A stretch of 12,301 bases of DNA from Pseudomonadota bacterium (GTDB lineage Bacteria > Pseudomonadota > Alphaproteobacteria > Acetobacterales > Acetobacteraceae). The first letter of the stretch is position 1. Each line of letters starts with the position of its first letter. Below the pieces are notes generated by a model, which was not told the origin of the DNA, searched no databases, and was given only the letters and a program-made list of their open reading frames with translations. This document shows positions 7,588 to 12,301 of the stretch, piece after piece. A program made the translations under genes and the position numbers. The DNA lies in NCBI GenBank assembly GCA_021808185.1, contig JAKBCB010000061.1:1-12301 (forward strand), read 5' to 3'.

Positions 7588-9431
7588 TTGACCGATACCG
7601 TGCCGTTCCCCGAGACCATGCCGGCCCAAGCCGTGCCGCCCGAGCACGTTGACCCGCCCGAGCAGCCCAGCCCCGTGCCGCCCCCCCTCGCGACCGCCCC
7701 GGAGCCGGGCGCGGACGCGCCCGAGGCCGCGCGCGCGGACGCACCCGCCGAGGCCGCCGTCCCGCACGAGCCCGCGGACGATGCCGACGAACCGCACGAG
7801 CCGGAGGAGGAGCCAGCCGAGTTGCCGGGCTTCGAGTCCCTCGGCCTGTCCGAGCCGATCCTGCGCGCCATCGCCGAGAAGGGCTACCGCCACCCGACGC
7901 CGATCCAGGCGCAGGCCATCCCGGTGGTGCTGATGGGCCGCGACATGCTGGGCGTGGCACAGACCGGAACCGGCAAGACCGCCGGCTTCACCCTGCCGAT
8001 GATCGACATCCTGTCCGGCTCGCGCGCCCGTGCCCGCATGCCGCGCAGCCTGATCCTGGAGCCGACCCGCGAACTTGCCCTGCAAGTCGCGGAAAACTTC
8101 GTCCAGTACGGCAAGTACCTGAAGCTCAACCACGCGCTCATCATCGGCGGCGAAAGCATGTCCGATCAGCGCGAGGTGCTCAATCGCGGCGTCGATGTGC
8201 TGATCGCGACCCCGGGCCGCCTGATCGACATGTTCGAGCGCGGCGGCCTGCTGCTGACAGACACCCGCGTGCTGGTGATCGACGAGGCCGACCGCATGCT
8301 GGACATGGGGTTCATCCCCGATGTCGAGCGCATCGTCTCGCTGCTGCCCTCGAACCGCCAGACGCTGTTCTTCTCGGCGACCATGGCGCCGGAAATCCGC
8401 CGGCTGGCGGACGCCTTCCTGCAAAACCCGAAGATGATCACGGTCAGCAAGGCCGCGAGCGTGGCGCCGACGATCATTCAGAAGATCACGCTGGTGGCCG
8501 AGCACGACAAGCGCGAGGCGCTGCGGCGGCTGATCCGCAGCGAGGATGTGCAGAACGCGCTGATCTTCTGCAACCGCAAGCGCGACGTGGACATCCTGCA
8601 CAAATCGTTGCAGCGGCACGGGTTTTCGGTCGGCGCCCTGCACGGCGACATGGCGCAGCCGGTGCGTTTCGCGACGCTGGAGAAGTTCAAGGCCGGCGAA
8701 ATCCGCCTGCTCTGCTGCTCGGACGTGGCGGCGCGCGGCATCGACATCGGCGGGTTGTCGCACGTCTTCAACTTCGACGTGCCGATCCATTCCGAGGACT
8801 ACGTCCACCGCATCGGCCGCACCGGGCGCGCGGGCCGCGAGGGCCGGGCGTTCATGCTGGCGACGCCCGACGACCGGCTGGCCGTGGAGGCGATCCAGAA
8901 GCTGACCGGCGGCGTGATCGAGCGCATGCAGATCGAGGGGCTCGACTCGGTCGAGTGGGCTGAGGGCGACGGCCGCAAGCGCCGTGGCCGGGGCAAGCCG
9001 GCCGCGAAAGCCGAGGCACCCCCCCGCAAGGCCGAGCCGCGCAAGAGCGAACCGCGCAAGGCCGCCGAACCGCGCAGATCGGCGGCGAAGAAAGCCGAAG
9101 CGGCGGCCGAGATCGCGGCCGAGGCCCCGATCGTCGAAGCGCCCATCGCCGAAGCGCCCATGACCGAGGCGGCACACGCCGAACCGCCCCCCCGGCCGGA
9201 GCGGGCCGAACGGACGCCGCGCCCCGAGCGAGGCGACCGGCCCGAGCGCAACGAGCGCCCCCACCGCGCCGAGCGGGGTGAACGCGGCGGGCGTGGCGAC
9301 GGACGCCGCCGCGACGAAGATCTGGGTGCCGCCGTCGTCGGCTTCGGCGATGACACACCCGCGTTCATGTTGGTGCCGGCGCGCCGCCGCCCCGCCGCCG
9401 CCCGGCCAGCCGAGGAAACGGAGATCGAGTG

Positions 9432-9432
<1 letters not shown>
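7588..9432 (+). CDS. DEAD-box ATP-dependent RNA helicase (RhlE-like)
   Basis: ATP-driven RNA-unwinding enzyme, likely acting in ribosome assembly or RNA decay. From TTG 7588 it has 614 residues: an acidic/Pro/Ala-rich disordered N-terminus (1-80), a Q motif with Q107, then motif I AQTGTGKT (124-131), Ia PTRELA (159-164), Ib TPGR (208-211), II DEAD (232-235), III SAT (263-265), IV IFCNRK (326-331), V SDVAARGIDI (378-387) and VI HRIGRTGR (407-414). A tail of about 150 residues follows, rich in K/R/E/P and A, with repeats such as RKAEPRKSEPRK, ending in the motif GFGDDTPAFML (585-595). All catalytic motifs are intact. The frame extends up to ATG 7483, but those 35 codons have clearly lower GC at third positions and no ribosome site. 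I therefore prefer TTG 7588, which is preceded by GGAAG at about 10 bases; GTG 7600 and ATG 7618 remain possible. Its TGA overlaps the gcdH ATG. Confidence 0.93.
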
Positions 9433-10624
<1,192 letters not shown>

Positions 10625-10628
<4 letters not shown>

Positions 10629-11944
10629 CGCCGCAAACCCTGCCGCCGACGAGCGAGGTCCGCGTCGCCCGCATCGGCGCGGAAGGCGATGGCGTGGCCA
10701 CGCTCGACGACGGCACCGCGCTGTTCCTGCGCGGCGTGTTGCCGGGCGAACTGGTCCGCGCTCGGCCGACTGAGAAACGCGGCGACGGTTTTGCCGCTGT
10801 CGCCGAAGCGGTGCTCGCCCCCAGCGCCGACCGCACGGAGCCGCCCTGCGCGCACGCGGCGGCCTGTGGCGGCTGCACTCTGCAACATTGGCGCATGGCG
10901 CCGTACCTTGCGTGGAAAGCAGGGCTGCTGGAAGCGGCGTTGCGCCGTGCCGGATACGCGGCGGACCTCGCCCCCATCGTCGCCACCGCGCCACGCACGC
11001 GCCGGCGCATGGATTTTGCCGCGCGCCGTGAAGCCGGGCGGCTTCGCCTCGGCCTGCACGCGCCGCGCAGTCGCGACATTGTCGATGTGGCCGACTGCCA
11101 TGTGCTGCACCCCACGCTCATGGCGCTGCTGCCCGCGCTGCGCGCCACGCTGACATCGCTCACCGCCGTCAAGCGCGAGGCGGACGTGATCTGCAATCTG
11201 CTCGACACCGGCCCCGACCTGCTGCTGCGCACCGACGCGGAGCCGACCGCGCAGGACCGCACGCGCCTTGCCGCATTCGCCAGCGCCCACGCCATCCGCC
11301 GTATCGCATACGCGCGCGGCGACGGCCCGCCGGAGACGCTGGTGCTGTCCGAAGCCCCGCGCGTGCGCTTCGCCGCCATAGACGTGACGCCGCCACCCGG
11401 CGCATTCCTGCAAGCCAGCGCCGAGGGCGAAAACGCCATCGTCGCCGCCGTGCTCGCGGGGCTGCCGGAGAAACTGCCGGCCCGCGCCCGCGTCGCGGAC
11501 CTGTATGCCGGTTGCGGCACACTGTCCTTCGCCCTCGCCAGCCGCGCCCGCGTGGCAGCCTTCGAGGGCGACGCCGCGTCGGTGTCGGCCCTGCGCGCCG
11601 GCGTCAACGCGTCGGGCCTTGCCGGGCGGATCGAGCCGCAGCAACGCGATCTGGTCCGGCAACCGCTCAGCGCCAAGGATCTCGCCGGCTTCGCGGCTGT
11701 CGTGCTGGACCCGCCGCACGCGGGCGCCGCGGTGCAGGTCGCGCAGATCGCAGCGAGCGACGTGGCACGCGTGATCTATGTCAGCTGCAATCCGGCCGCG
11801 CTGGCCCGCGATGCCGCCGCGCTGCGCGCGGCCGGGTTCGCGCTGCTGCGCGCGACACCCATCGACCAGTTCCTGTGGTCCGCACGGCTGGAAAGCGTCT
11901 GTGTCTTCGCCCGCGTCAAGCCAGGCTTGTCGCCAGGTCGCTGA
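10625..11944 (+). CDS. rlmD: 23S rRNA (uracil-C5)-methyltransferase, RlmD/RumA family
   Basis: SAM-dependent RNA m5U methyltransferase; in E. coli RlmD the target is U1939 of 23S rRNA. From CTG 10625 it has 439 residues: an N-terminal TRAM domain (about 10-60, VRVARIGAEGDGVATL), then 4Fe-4S ligands C75, C81, C84 (CAHAAACGGC) and C158 (ADCHVLHP). These are followed by FLQ with Q263, SAM motif DLYAGCGT (292-299), DPPHAGA (362-368), catalytic C388 (YVSCNPAALARD) and base E423 (RLESVCVF). These positions nearly match E. coli RlmD (C81/87/90/162, C389, E424). The first ordinary start, GTG 10694, would cut away the first TRAM strand, while the 23 codons upstream look coding by third-base GC and encode typical TRAM residues. 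No ATG, GTG or TTG exists there, so CTG 10625, overlapping the gcdH TGA, is my choice; the conservative alternative is 10694. Target base is inferred from family. Confidence 0.9.
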
Positions 11945-11989
11945 CGGCGGCACCCACCGCCTCTGGCGCGTCGCGTGCCGGATCGCGTG
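11945..11989. terminator. Convergent intergenic gap with two small stem-loops
   Basis: Between the convergent rlmD and sufA ends lie GGCGG-CACCCA-CCGCC (11946-11961) and GGCGCG-TCG-CGTGCC (11965-11979, one G-T wobble). Either may help end transcription from both sides. No T-run follows, so an intrinsic terminator is not demonstrated. Confidence 0.3.
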
Positions 11990-12301
11990 TCACACGTGAA
12001 AACTTTCGCCGCAGCCGCAGCGGCCTTTCTCGTTCGGATTGGTGAAGGTGAAGCCCGCTTGCAGCGGCTTCACCTCGTAGTCCATCACGGTGCCGATCAG
12101 GAACAGGCTCGCCTTGCGGTCAACCAGCACGGTGACGCCCTTGTCCGTCACCACTTCGTCGCCCGGTCCCGGCGCCTCGACCCAGCTCATCTGATACGAC
12201 AGGCCGGAGCACCCCTTGGTGCCGACGCCGATGCGCAGCAGCTTGCCTTGCTGGCCCTTGGCGTACAGCGTGCGCAAGCGCTCGGCCGCGGCCAGATCGG
12301 A
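11990..12301 (-). CDS. sufA: Fe-S cluster assembly scaffold/carrier, SufA/IscA (HesB) family (5' partial)
   Basis: A-type carrier protein that accepts and transfers Fe-S clusters to target enzymes in the cytoplasm. The frame stays open to the window edge; the visible 103 residues begin SDLAAAERLRTLYAKG, a normal place within the family's N-terminal helix, so only about 5-15 residues should be missing. A TTG at 12277 is not the true start. The three cluster-binding cysteines are present: one in GVGTKGCSGLSY and two in the C-terminal GRCGCGESFHV. The block LVDRKASLFLIGTVMDYE and the ending FTFTNPNEKGRCGCGESF are characteristic. In alphaproteobacteria such genes often close a suf operon, which would then lie beyond the right edge; this is inference. 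IscA or ErpA are the alternatives. It converges on rlmD across 45 bases. Confidence 0.92.
   Translation of the reverse strand, partial: SDLAAAERLRTLYAKGQQGKLLRIGVGTKGCSGLSYQMSWVEAPGPGDEVVTDKGVTVLVDRKASLFLIGTVMDYEVKPLQAGFTFTNPNEKGRCGCGESFHV

Noticed and set aside
11097..11944. Possible functional link between the Fe-S-containing methyltransferase and the adjacent SufA-type protein
   Set aside because: The genes are convergent and not co-transcribed. SufA-type carriers serve many targets, so adjacency alone is not evidence.

Overview
The window reads as ordinary chromosome of a high-GC alphaproteobacterium. The Suf-type scaffold, the helicase and the small Tyr/Pro secreted protein resemble those of Acetobacteraceae/Rhodospirillales, but this placement rests on remembered sequence flavour, not a search. 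Coding density is very high: genes abut or overlap, and only one gap approaches 300 bases. I see no tRNA, rRNA, CRISPR array, insertion sequence, integrase or phage gene.

Layout. (1) Bases 1-5179, plus strand: two tandem RND-type efflux permeases of the MdtB/MdtC (MuxB/MuxC) kind. The first has lost its N-terminal third to the window edge, and the second is complete. Their periplasmic adaptor is probably just upstream, outside the window. (2) Bases 5172-7286, minus strand: a two-gene unit of a small secreted Tyr/Pro-rich, Cys-containing protein followed by a cytoplasmic GH15 glucosidase (glucoamylase/trehalase-like). It converges on the efflux operon with an 8-base tail-to-tail overlap. (3) Bases 7287-7587: a divergent intergenic region with several perfect inverted repeats and weak promoter candidates. 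(4) Bases 7588-11944, plus strand: a tightly coupled run of a DEAD-box RNA helicase, glutaryl-CoA dehydrogenase (gcdH) and an RlmD-family 23S rRNA uracil-C5 methyltransferase. The stop and start codons overlap at both junctions. (5) Bases 11990-12301, minus strand: the 3' portion of a SufA/IscA-type Fe-S assembly protein, convergent with the methyltransferase and cut by the window end.

How the genes work together. The two permeases should form one heteromeric drug/solute pump. The helicase and rRNA methyltransferase both act on RNA, most simply in ribosome assembly, and they bracket a lysine/tryptophan catabolic dehydrogenase with no obvious functional link. The GH15 enzyme probably acts on intracellular trehalose or short alpha-glucans.

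I found no convincing undescribed system. The points most worth a second look are the start of the methyltransferase, which appears to be a CTG overlapping the gcdH stop; the helicase start, which probably lies downstream of the first ATG; the conserved-looking motif at the end of the helicase's disordered tail; the small secreted protein paired with GH15; and the inverted repeats in the divergent intergenic region.
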